Part shown: positions 1 through 5,308 of the stretch, in pieces
How the letters are laid out: every line of letters starts with the position of its first letter
Position numbering within the stretch: the first letter of the stretch is position 1
NCBI GenBank assembly: GCA_030592655.1
Contig: JAUVIQ010000149.1
Span: 1-8,035 of the forward strand
Length of the DNA stretch: 8,035 bases
Source: Planctomycetales bacterium
GTDB lineage: Bacteria > Planctomycetota > Phycisphaerae > SM23-33
Direction: 5' to 3'
Program-made: the position numbers and the translations under genes
Notes under the pieces: model-generated
Told to the model about the DNA's origin: nothing
Seen by the model: only the letters and a program-made list of their open reading frames with translations
Database searches by the model: none

Positions 1-22
1 CCGCTGAGAAAGGATAAAACCA

Positions 23-421
23 ATGGCTGATACACAGACAGCAGAAGCAGAAACAACAGAACAAACCGAACAGGCTCCGGAAGCGAACGATGATTCCGTG
101 CAGGTGCAGGAAGCGGACCTGCCCGAATCAGCCGACAAACCCGCCGGCGGGGGCAGCGGGCAGATCGACATCCTCCTGGATTCGACAATGCCGGTATCGG
201 TTCAACTTGGCGAAGCCAGCATCCAGGTGCAGAAACTGCTCCAGATGGGTCCCGGATCGGTATTGAAACTCGACAGAAAGGCCGGCGAGCCGGTTGATGT
301 ATTCCTGCGAGGGACCAAATTCGCCACGGGACAACTGGTCGTCGTAGGCGAACACATCGGCGTACGCATAAAGGAAATACTCTCAACGGAAGCAGAACAG
401 GACAACGGCGAAGAGGGGTAA
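23..421 (+). CDS. fliN: Flagellar motor switch / C-ring protein FliN
   Basis: FliN forms the lower part of the cytoplasmic C-ring with FliM and FliG and helps dock export cargo at the flagellar type III apparatus. The 132-residue product is close to the usual FliN length. Residues 1-47 are a Glu/Gln/Asp-rich, low-complexity linker. Residues about 48-118 form a SpoA domain, with the typical sequence LQMGPGSVLKLDRKAGEPVD followed by VVVGEHIGVRIKEIL. The ATG at 23 is preceded by gaaagga (8-14) at an 8-nt spacing, which supports this start. In most genomes fliN is followed directly by fliO; here about 2.4 kb of unrelated DNA lies between them. The SpoA match is clear. Short FliN and FliY-type proteins share this domain, but the small size and the context favour FliN. 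Confidence 0.93.
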   Translation: MADTQTAEAETTEQTEQAPEANDDSVQVQEADLPESADKPAGGGSGQIDILLDSTMPVSVQLGEASIQVQKLLQMGPGSVLKLDRKAGEPVDVFLRGTKFATGQLVVVGEHIGVRIKEILSTEAEQDNGEEG

Positions 422-438
422 AAATCGCTCATTCGTAA

Positions 439-495
439 AGTGGGTAGGCTGGGACGAAGTCCCACCTTACAAAACTTCGTCCCAGCCTACCCACT
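439..495. repeat. Perfect 22-bp inverted repeat (REP-like palindrome)
   Basis: The arm at 439-460 is exactly complementary to the arm at 474-495, leaving a 13-nt loop (461-473). A second, nested hairpin is possible at 444-470: GTAGGCTGGGAC, loop GAA, then GTCCCACCTTAC, with one mismatch and one G-T pair. The element lies 17 nt after the fliN stop and before the cassette promoter. No T-run follows it, so it is a poor intrinsic terminator, though it could stabilise the fliN mRNA 3' end. The alternative nested stems resemble REP-type extragenic palindromes. That classification is an inference, because copy number cannot be seen from one window. Confidence 0.85.
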
Positions 496-511
496 AGAAC
501 CTAGCAAATCC

Positions 512-540
512 TTGACGCAGATCGGCCGTTTAGCCATAAT
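512..540 (+). promoter_or_regulatory. Sigma-70-type promoter for the accessory cassette
   Basis: A -35 element TTGACG (512-517) and a -10 element CATAAT (535-540) are separated by exactly 17 nt. Each hexamer matches the consensus at five of six positions. The predicted start of transcription is near 547, about 32 nt upstream of the GTG start at 579. It would serve the channel, nucleotidyltransferase and helical-protein genes independently of the flagellar regulon. This is a sequence prediction only. Confidence 0.65.
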
Positions 541-578
541 ATCATCACTAGGCAAGTTTTGGTAAAACCGCAGGCGAT

Positions 579-1490
579 GTGAGCCAAACACTTTACTTTG
601 GGGACCCGTGTAACGTGGTCATGAAAGCGGCAAATCTTTGTGATATACAAAAGGGAGGCGATCATCTTCTTTTTGCCGACGAAGAGTGCGATGATGCTGA
701 TGTAAAAAACACGGTACTTGATCGGTGCATTTTTGATAATGTAGGCCTTAAGCAGGCACGGTTTTCTGGTGGCGCGGTAACGCATTGCAGGTTCGAAGAT
801 TCGTATTTGCGACACTGCATCTTTGGCCAAGTTGACTTTACCGGAACAATATTTACTAACTGCAATCTTGCCGCCGCTTCTTTTGCTGGTAGCAAGCTCT
901 GGTATACACAGTTTGTTCGCTGCCAATTAAACTATAATGAAATACTCCAAAGTCTCCCAACAGAAGTCAATCTAAGGAAACAGTTGCTTCGGTCGTTACG
1001 GGTAAACGCAGTTGACATGGGCGAAAAGCATATAGCGAATAGAATCTTGTTACTCGAACTCAAGGCCGAGAGGGAAGAACACTACAAGATCTTTACTTCT
1101 TCAAATAGTTACTTCAGGGACAATTATGATGTCATTCAACGCTTCCAGTCACTTGGAGGATGGATTGCTCATCACCTTCGATCATCCATATGGGGATATG
1201 GATTACGATTGAACGCACTCTTTCGAACAGCGGTGATTGTGATTCTTTCTTGTGGTTTGGCTTATTGGTTAACGGGAGCTAAGTTCTATGTTCCACATAC
1301 TTCTTCACGGGAGACTATTTCCTTCCTTCAAGCACTATATTTCAGTGCGATTACCTTTGCGACATTAGGCTTCGGAGACTTTTCTCCCGCAGACTGGACT
1401 GCACAATTACTGGCTGCGATTGAAAGTCTCTGCGGCTGCATTTTCCTTGGTTTTCTCGCGGCTTCGGTATATAGGCGTCTAGCAAGGTAG
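579..1490 (+). CDS. Pentapeptide-repeat protein with C-terminal two-helix K+-channel-like pore
   Basis: This 303-residue membrane protein is probably an ion channel carrying a cytoplasmic sensing or scaffold domain. A Phe/Leu (once Val) residue recurs every fifth position from L47 through F52, L57, F62 and so on to L117, the signature of a right-handed pentapeptide beta-helix of about 15 repeats. A charged helical linker spans about 130-200. The pore unit follows: a hydrophobic helix at about 213-232, a pore helix at about 247-261, the filter T262-L-G-F-G-D267 (compare TVGYGD of K+ channels), and a second helix at about 274-296. This matches the two-transmembrane Ion_trans_2 type. GTG 579 is the first possible start, because an in-frame stop lies at 549-551. 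ATG 621 (residue 15) is an alternative, and neither has a strong ribosome site. The gene is AT-rich compared with the flagellar genes and sits 11 nt before the nucleotidyltransferase gene. Ion selectivity and gating signal are unknown. Confidence 0.82.
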   Translation: MSQTLYFGDPCNVVMKAANLCDIQKGGDHLLFADEECDDADVKNTVLDRCIFDNVGLKQARFSGGAVTHCRFEDSYLRHCIFGQVDFTGTIFTNCNLAAASFAGSKLWYTQFVRCQLNYNEILQSLPTEVNLRKQLLRSLRVNAVDMGEKHIANRILLLELKAEREEHYKIFTSSNSYFRDNYDVIQRFQSLGGWIAHHLRSSIWGYGLRLNALFRTAVIVILSCGLAYWLTGAKFYVPHTSSRETISFLQALYFSAITFATLGFGDFSPADWTAQLLAAIESLCGCIFLGFLAASVYRRLAR

Positions 1491-1501
1491 CACCTCTAAT
1501 C

Positions 1502-2188
1502 GTGCGACTTCCAGATTGCGTAAAATCTGTTATCCTTTTCGGTTCCCAAGCAAGAGGAGATGCGAACAGTGAATCCGACAAAGACATCTGCGCTTTTGTT
1601 GCAAAGTTACAATATTCAAAGTTATCGGAACTGCGCGAGGAGATTTCGCAAAAATATGCTACCTCATCAGATTCTGTGTGTATTTATCCAGTCCCAATGG
1701 TTCAAACAATGGCGAAAGCCGGTTCGCTTTTCCTCTGGCACCTACGACTTGAAGGAGTAATATTGCATGACCCCGACGGATTCGCCAAAAACGCCTTGTG
1801 TAATTTAAAACCGTACGAAAATCACACCACAGACCTTGATATTTATCAGAAAATGCTGGAGGGGGTCAAAACGGACTTCTTGAATGACAAGGTTTTGACA
1901 GAAGTAGATCTGCATGTGCTGCATGTCATCGTCAGAAACACCTGCATGGTTCTCACTACTTTGTCGGGCCTTCCGGTATTTGGGCGGTTTTCTGCATATC
2001 AAAGGGTGCTCAATCTGTTTCCTAAATTACCTCTTGATCACTCATCTTATGATGAGCTATGCCGGTGGCATATACTCTACATTCGTGGGCATAATCAATT
2101 CTACACACTTCCGAGCTCCAAACGTTGCCGCGAATTATTGGCTACCGTGAACAGGACGCTCACATTCGCCCGGAGTATTATCCTGTGA
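1502..2188 (+). CDS. Minimal nucleotidyltransferase (DNA polymerase beta superfamily) with helical C-terminal half
   Basis: The 228-residue product probably transfers a nucleotide to a protein or RNA, or is a degenerate relative of such enzymes. Residues 10-33 carry the superfamily core: ILFGSQARG (G14-S15 ... G19), then S25-D26-K27-D28 with the two metal-binding aspartates. A third acidic position may be D57, before the VCIYPV strand, but this is uncertain. The stretch SLFLWHLRLEG (75-85) is one I recall from annotated nucleotidyltransferase-domain proteins. Residues about 110-228 are mostly helical and could be a HEPN-like partner domain, but no clear R-x4-6-H motif is visible around R145. 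GTG 1502 gives an N-terminus that starts just before the first beta strand; an in-frame stop at 1472-1474 limits any extension. The ribosome site is weak (aagg, 1484-1487). The gene lies between the channel gene and a 4-nt-overlapping partner. MNT-type toxin-antitoxin antitoxins and antibiotic nucleotidyltransferases share the same motif. Confidence 0.8.
   Translation: MRLPDCVKSVILFGSQARGDANSESDKDICAFVAKLQYSKLSELREEISQKYATSSDSVCIYPVPMVQTMAKAGSLFLWHLRLEGVILHDPDGFAKNALCNLKPYENHTTDLDIYQKMLEGVKTDFLNDKVLTEVDLHVLHVIVRNTCMVLTTLSGLPVFGRFSAYQRVLNLFPKLPLDHSSYDELCRWHILYIRGHNQFYTLPSSKRCRELLATVNRTLTFARSIIL
2170..2175 (+). promoter_or_regulatory. Ribosome binding site deciding the start of the third cassette gene
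   Basis: The purine-rich ccggag lies 9 nt before the GTG at 2185. It supports that GTG, which overlaps the nucleotidyltransferase stop as GTGA, over the in-frame ATG at 2125 buried inside the upstream gene. Confidence 0.55.
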
Positions 2189-2589
2189 AGCATTATGTAG
2201 ACAGTATGCTAAATTGCGCAAATGAACTTATTATAAGTCACCCTAATCTAGGCTACGTTACAAGGGTTGACATTGAACGATGTCTTTTCGTAACTGCAAA
2301 GGCACTTGCTTCTAAATACCTCAATTATGACTTACAGAGCTTCACCGTCACGTCCCGAGAAAATATTAAGGATCTTATAGGTGAATTAAATGTACCGCAA
2401 AAAGTTAACCAGGCGATCATGCTAGCCTTTGAACTCAGGGGTGTTCTTTCAAGCCTATCAAGTGGTGATCCATACGAAGAATGGGAGATAACAGGAGAAA
2501 TCTTCGAGGGAAGGACTGAAGCAATTCACTTTTTCGCTAAGCGTCTCCGAAAATATGCCGAGAGCATTCTCTCCATCGTAGATTTATAG
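2185..2589 (+). CDS. Small all-helical protein of unknown function, possibly HEPN-like
   Basis: I do not recognise this 134-residue protein by family. It is predicted to be mostly alpha-helical, with no signal peptide or membrane segment. Residues 25-46 (including CLFVTAKALASKY) and 72-92 look like amphipathic helices, and the C-terminal helix holds R110-TEAI-H115. That fits the loose R-x4-6-H pattern of HEPN ribonucleases, but the pattern is short and can arise by chance. The GTGA overlap with the preceding stop suggests translational coupling and a stable partnership with the nucleotidyltransferase. By analogy with MNT/HEPN pairs it could be the toxin or substrate partner, which is an inference from context. 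An in-frame ATG at 2125 would add 20 residues inside the upstream gene and is less likely. It is the last gene of the cassette, and no convincing terminator follows it. Confidence 0.65.
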   Translation: MKHYVDSMLNCANELIISHPNLGYVTRVDIERCLFVTAKALASKYLNYDLQSFTVTSRENIKDLIGELNVPQKVNQAIMLAFELRGVLSSLSSGDPYEEWEITGEIFEGRTEAIHFFAKRLRKYAESILSIVDL

Positions 2590-2811
2590 ATCTTGAGTTA
2601 AGGGGGTTAAGGGACAAACGTATTATCTCTTATCAACCTTATCTTTCGCCCTGGAAAATAGGGCCTGATTTGCTCCAAAACAGTAGTAAATGTAAAGTTT
2701 TTCGACGTTTTTTCGTTCTGCGCGTCTGATTCTTTCGCGTCAAACACTCCATAAGAGGTATTTTATTGCGAAAATCGCCTAAAATGCCCTGAAAATAGGG
2801 GTTTTTGACTC
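2590..2811. other. AT-rich spacer between the cassette and fliO, with short repeats
   Basis: I see no credible gene here. The spacer holds a near-perfect tandem 9-mer (gttaagggg at 2597-2605, gttaaggga at 2606-2614). It also has two copies of a partly self-complementary motif at 2648-2663 and 2786-2800, and a small palindrome gcga-aaa-tcgc at 2769-2779. No clear intrinsic terminator closes the cassette. The stem GCCCT/AGGGC (2648-2652 with 2660-2664) lacks a following T-run. The right-hand end leads directly into the sigma-54-like site. Confidence 0.6.
2648..2800. repeat. Two direct copies of a 15/16-nt hairpin motif
   Basis: GCCCTGGAAAATAGGG (2648-2663) recurs as GCCCTGAAAATAGGG (2786-2800), differing by one G. 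The copies start 138 nt apart. Within each copy CCCT can pair with AGGG across an A-rich loop. The second copy ends 11 nt before the -24 element of the fliO promoter, so the pair may be regulator binding sites. They could equally be remnants of a dispersed repeat. Confidence 0.6.
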
Positions 2812-2827
2812 TGGCACGGTATGTGCA
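2812..2827 (+). promoter_or_regulatory. Sigma-54-type promoter before fliO
   Basis: TGGCACG-GTAT-GTGCA fits the -24/-12 consensus TGGCACG-N4-TTGCW with one mismatch. The key GG (2813-2814) and GC (2825-2826) have the required 10-nt spacing. Transcription would start near 2838, only about 3 nt before ATG 2841. In many flagellated bacteria sigma-54 (RpoN) with an enhancer-binding protein drives early and middle flagellar genes, so the location makes sense. The very short leader it implies is odd. Confidence 0.6.
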
Positions 2828-2840
2828 CCTCTTACGGGAT

Positions 2841-3416
2841 ATGAAGACTGCGCATACATCGTCTAAACATATTCCCCCCGCAGTGCGGGGGGCTTTTGCG
2901 GGTATCGTGATAATCGTGCTGCTGATGGCGGGAAATAACTCACCTGCCTCAGACACCACCGCTACTACCACCTCAACGCCGACGACCACAACTTCTGCAC
3001 CGACCACTACTTCGGCGCCGGCTACAACTTCCGCACCGGCAGGGTTCAAAAAGCCGGGGTTTCTGAAAGTCAAGCCTTATGACACTTCCAAGTTGATGTG
3101 GCAAATGCTGGCTGCGATGGTGGTAATCCTGGTCATCGGCGTGCTGGCTTACGTCGTCGTCAAGCGGGTGTTGCCTAAAATCGGTCAGACCACCGGAAAA
3201 CGCATCTCTCTTCTGGAAACCGTCTATCTCCAGCCCAAGAAGGCATTGCACCTGATACAGGTCGGCTCCCGAAAACTCCTTATCGCCAGTTCGCCCGAAG
3301 GACTGGTCAGGCTCGACGACGTAACCGACGCAATAGGCCCCGATTACGCCGAAACCGCCCAGCGAATCGAAGACGCGGAAAAGGCGAGCGAAAACAAGCA
3401 AGACGCCGCAAAATGA
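2841..3416 (+). CDS. fliO: Flagellar biosynthesis protein FliO
   Basis: FliO is a single-pass membrane protein that helps the FliP ring assemble in the flagellar export gate. From ATG 2841 the product is 191 residues. A signal-like N-terminus (basic start, hydrophobic stretch GAFAGIVIIVLLMAG, possible cleavage near NNSPAS) leads into a Thr/Ala/Ser/Pro-rich extracytoplasmic segment. That segment includes three tandem TTTSAP-like units at residues 49-66. A membrane helix follows at about 88-110 (MLAAMVVILVIGVLAYVVV), then a cytoplasmic FliO domain with ISLLETVYLQPKKALHLIQV. The reading frame stays open upstream to a TTG at 2805, but that extension would run through the sigma-54-like site, so ATG 2841 is preferred; acggga (2834-2839) lies very close to it. 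The stop overlaps the fliP start as ATGA, suggesting coupled translation. The true start remains uncertain. Confidence 0.82.
   Translation: MKTAHTSSKHIPPAVRGAFAGIVIIVLLMAGNNSPASDTTATTTSTPTTTTSAPTTTSAPATTSAPAGFKKPGFLKVKPYDTSKLMWQMLAAMVVILVIGVLAYVVVKRVLPKIGQTTGKRISLLETVYLQPKKALHLIQVGSRKLLIASSPEGLVRLDDVTDAIGPDYAETAQRIEDAEKASENKQDAAK
2874..2897 (+). terminator. Terminator-like GC hairpin inside the fliO 5' end
   Basis: An 8-bp perfect stem, CCCCCCGC (2874-2881) with GCGGGGGG (2885-2892), closes an AGT loop and is followed by CTTTT. This is the shape of a weak intrinsic terminator. It lies about 35 nt after the predicted sigma-54 start and inside fliO codons 12-19. It could attenuate transcription when translation is poor, or define a short leader RNA. 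The T-run is only four bases, so termination may be inefficient. Confidence 0.4.
2985..3038 (+). repeat. Three tandem 18-nt units encoding TTTSAP-type repeats in fliO
   Basis: Units at 2985-3002, 3003-3020 and 3021-3038 encode TTTSAP, TTTSAP and ATTSAP. They diverge at synonymous positions, so this is an older or selected repeat rather than a fresh duplication. It forms a flexible linker between the signal sequence and the membrane helix of FliO. Confidence 0.75.
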
Positions 3417-4249
3417 ACACTTTATCCCGAAAAGCAGTGTTGGTTCTTTTGCTGGTCATGTCGGCCGGCGGCGGTGAGGTTTTCGCCCAAGCTGCGGACG
3501 CTCCGACGGACAAGCCCAAAAAATCGTCTCTTCCGACTCCGCAGGAAGTGCTGAATCTTGTCGATAAGGCCACCTCCGGCACCAAAGAACCAGGCGAAGC
3601 GGGAAAAGAGGCCAAGCCCGGCGACTGGTCTGCCCCGGTGAAACTGGCGGTCGTATTCGCTATCCTGGCCATTCTTCCGAGTCTGCTGGTGATGATGACG
3701 TCGTTCACGCGGATCATCATCGTTCTGTCGTTCCTTCGCAGGGCGATGACCACGCAGAACATTCCCCCGACAATCGCCATAATCGGACTGGCGCTGTTCC
3801 TGACGCTCTTTACGATGGCGCCGACGTTCACGCAGATTAACGTACAGGCAATCCAGCCTTACATGAACGACCAGATGAAATTCCCCGATATGTGCGCCAA
3901 AGCCAACAATCTGCTGAAGGTTTTCATGTACCGCCAGACCCGTCCCGAGGATCTTGAGTTGTTCCTGGAAATGGCCGGTACCGAACAACCCGAATCGGTG
4001 GAAGACATTCCGTCGCACATAATGATCCCGTCCTTCGCAATCAGCGAGTTTCGCAAGGCCTTCGAGATGGGCTGTCTAATCTTCATTCCGTTCCTTCTGA
4101 TTGACCTTGTAACGTCGGGCATCCTGTTGAGCGCGGGTATGATGATGCTCCCGCCGGCGATGATTTCGCTTCCTTTCAAGATAATCCTGTTCGTGCTGGT
4201 TGACGGATGGCGGCTTATGGCGAACACACTGATAACGAGTTTTAATTGA
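3413..4249 (+). CDS. fliP: Flagellar export gate protein FliP
   Basis: FliP is the main subunit of the FliP5-FliQ4-FliR1 export gate through which flagellar proteins leave the cytoplasm. The 278-residue product begins with a signal peptide (residues 1-25, cleavage probable after VFA), followed by a Lys/Pro-rich stretch to about residue 71. This makes it about 30 residues longer than a common FliP. The conserved body is unmistakable: LPSLLVMMTSFTRIIIVLSF (89-108), then NIPPTIAIIGLALFLTLF (116-133), IPSFAISEFRKAFEMG (205-220) and GMMMLPPAMISLPFK (242-256). The last is followed by the VLVDGW end motif (261-266). Several membrane helices lie in these blocks. ATG 3413 overlaps the fliO stop as ATGA, and fliQ follows after 10 nt. 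The extended N-terminal region is the only unusual part. Confidence 0.97.
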   Translation: MNTLSRKAVLVLLLVMSAGGGEVFAQAADAPTDKPKKSSLPTPQEVLNLVDKATSGTKEPGEAGKEAKPGDWSAPVKLAVVFAILAILPSLLVMMTSFTRIIIVLSFLRRAMTTQNIPPTIAIIGLALFLTLFTMAPTFTQINVQAIQPYMNDQMKFPDMCAKANNLLKVFMYRQTRPEDLELFLEMAGTEQPESVEDIPSHIMIPSFAISEFRKAFEMGCLIFIPFLLIDLVTSGILLSAGMMMLPPAMISLPFKIILFVLVDGWRLMANTLITSFN

Positions 4250-4259
4250 GGCGCATGAA

Positions 4260-4535
4260 ATGGACGCTGATCTGGTTCTGTTTATAGGTCGAAGGGCGAT
4301 GGAAACGGCGATGCTTATGGCAGCGCCGGTGCTGGTAGTAGCGTTAGTCATTGGTGTTGTCGTCGCTATGATCCAGGCGGTTACTTCCATTCGCGACATG
4401 ACGATGGGGCTGGTGTTGAAAATTGCCTGCATCGGTATCACCCTGCTTATCTGCGGCGGATGGATGCTGCAGGTTGCCGTCGGATTCACCTCGGAGATAT
4501 TCAACCACATGCAGGCTGTGGGATTGGGGCAATAA
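4260..4535 (+). CDS. fliQ: Flagellar export gate protein FliQ
   Basis: FliQ is a small two-helix membrane subunit that packs round FliP and FliR in the export gate. The 91-residue product is the usual length. Two hydrophobic helices are visible at about 15-38 and 53-72. The conserved loop MIQAVTSIRDMT (37-48) lies between them, and the C-terminal ending VGFTSEIF is typical. The ATG at 4260 is preceded by gagg (4248-4251) at 8-nt spacing, overlapping the fliP stop, which supports the start and suggests coupling. fliR begins 2 nt after the fliQ stop. Confidence 0.96.
   Translation: MDADLVLFIGRRAMETAMLMAAPVLVVALVIGVVVAMIQAVTSIRDMTMGLVLKIACIGITLLICGGWMLQVAVGFTSEIFNHMQAVGLGQ
4526..4529 (+). promoter_or_regulatory. 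Ribosome binding site supporting a TTG start for fliR
   Basis: GGGG lies 8 nt before the TTG at 4538, inside the last codons of fliQ. It supports a TTG start giving a normal FliR N-terminus, rather than the in-frame ATG at 4460, which would add 26 residues read out of frame across fliQ. Confidence 0.55.
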
Positions 4536-4537
4536 CA

Positions 4538-5290
4538 TTGGACGAGTGGATTTCCATTTTGTTGCCGTTTGTTCTGCTCATGGCGAGAGTCGCGGGTTTC
4601 ATGCTGGTCAGTCCGATTTTCGGATGGCGGGCTGTGCCGATGGTCGTGCGAGGCGGCACGGCTGTGCTGATTACCGTGTTCTTCGCCGCGATCATGCCCC
4701 CGCCCGTCAATGCCGCCGGTACGAACTGGCTATGGGCGGTTGTGCTTATCGGAATCGAGACCACGATAGGACTGGCTTTGGGACTGGCGGCGAGGTTGAT
4801 ATATTCAGCCATTCAGCAGGGCGCGTTGATAGCCGCCCAGCAGATGGGCTTCGCCGATGCCGGAATTATCGACCCGGTTTCCGGCGCTCAATCGCGTCCG
4901 CTTTCGGCGTTGTTCGAGATGCTTTTCGCGCTGCTTTTCCTGGCGGCGGGCGGACATCACATCCTTCTGGTGATACTGGGGCGAAGTTTCGTCGCGTTCC
5001 CAGCCGCGTCCGGAATAGACATATCCGCACTGACCGAAGGCGTCGTAAGGGCCGGTTCGGCGATGCTTCTGTTCGCGTTGAGGTTCGGCGCGCCGATGCT
5101 GGGCGGGTTCCTGATAATGGCGGTGATGCTGTGCATCCTGGCGAAAGTCCTCCCGGAAATGAATATCCTGCTGGCGAGTTTCCCGCTCCGCGTGGGAGTC
5201 GGGCTGTTCCTGGCAGCGGCAATTATGCCTTCACTGAACGCATTTACGATAGAACTGGCGAGGTGGATGAGTAAATACCTTATCGCGTAG
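4538..5290 (+). CDS. fliR: Flagellar export gate protein FliR
   Basis: FliR is the single-copy subunit that completes the helical FliP-FliQ-FliR gate and contacts FlhB. From TTG 4538 the product is 250 residues, near the usual length of about 255-260, and begins DEWISILLPFVLLMARVAGF as FliR proteins do. Conserved blocks include FGWRAVPMVVRGG (28-40), IQQGALIAAQQMGFADAGIIDP (92-113, the family core) and GGHHILLVILGRSF (138-151). LRFGAPMLGGFLIMAVML (181-198) and VLPEMNILLASFPLRVGVGL (204-223) complete the set. Several hydrophobic helices span the protein. An in-frame ATG at 4460 exists, but its extra 26 residues overlap fliQ and do not look like FliR. The gap to fliQ is 2 nt and to flhB 18 nt. 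Confidence 0.95.
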   Translation: MDEWISILLPFVLLMARVAGFMLVSPIFGWRAVPMVVRGGTAVLITVFFAAIMPPPVNAAGTNWLWAVVLIGIETTIGLALGLAARLIYSAIQQGALIAAQQMGFADAGIIDPVSGAQSRPLSALFEMLFALLFLAAGGHHILLVILGRSFVAFPAASGIDISALTEGVVRAGSAMLLFALRFGAPMLGGFLIMAVMLCILAKVLPEMNILLASFPLRVGVGLFLAAAIMPSLNAFTIELARWMSKYLIA

Positions 5291-5308
5291 GACAAGGAAC
5301 CGACTGAA

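Noticed and set aside
2125..2184. Longer version of the third cassette gene starting at ATG 2125.
   Set aside because: The extra 20 residues lie wholly inside the nucleotidyltransferase gene. GTG 2185 has a well-placed ribosome site and a classic 4-nt overlap.
2125..2589. Frameshift splitting one longer nucleotidyltransferase/HEPN protein into two genes.
   Set aside because: The GTGA overlap with a ribosome site looks like a normal coupled pair, and both products look complete. I could not exclude it without homologues, but nothing in the sequence requires it.
2594..2642. Terminator after the cassette formed by ttaagg and cctta segments.
   Set aside because: Only about 5 bp can pair across a long loop, and no T-run follows.
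421..2778. 8-bp direct repeat aaaatcgc at 421-428 and 2771-2778, flanking the cassette like a target-site duplication.
   Set aside because: By a rough estimate, a shared AT-rich 8-mer between two spacers of this size is expected often enough by chance, and no transposase or matching terminal inverted repeats accompany it.
2639..3401. Minus-strand open frames opposite fliO (Val/Glu-rich and other low-complexity products).
   Set aside because: They are the antisense reading of the fliO Thr/Ala/Pro repeats and have no ribosome site or domain.
4460..4537. Extended FliR N-terminus from ATG 4460.
   Set aside because: It overlaps most of the end of fliQ in another frame and does not resemble any FliR N-terminus. 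TTG 4538 with GGGG at 8-nt spacing gives the expected protein.
4423..5274. A 283-codon open frame on the + strand overlapping fliQ and fliR.
   Set aside because: Its product is rich in Arg, Gly and Cys with no domain pattern, while the fliR frame in the same DNA carries all family motifs. It is an out-of-frame shadow.
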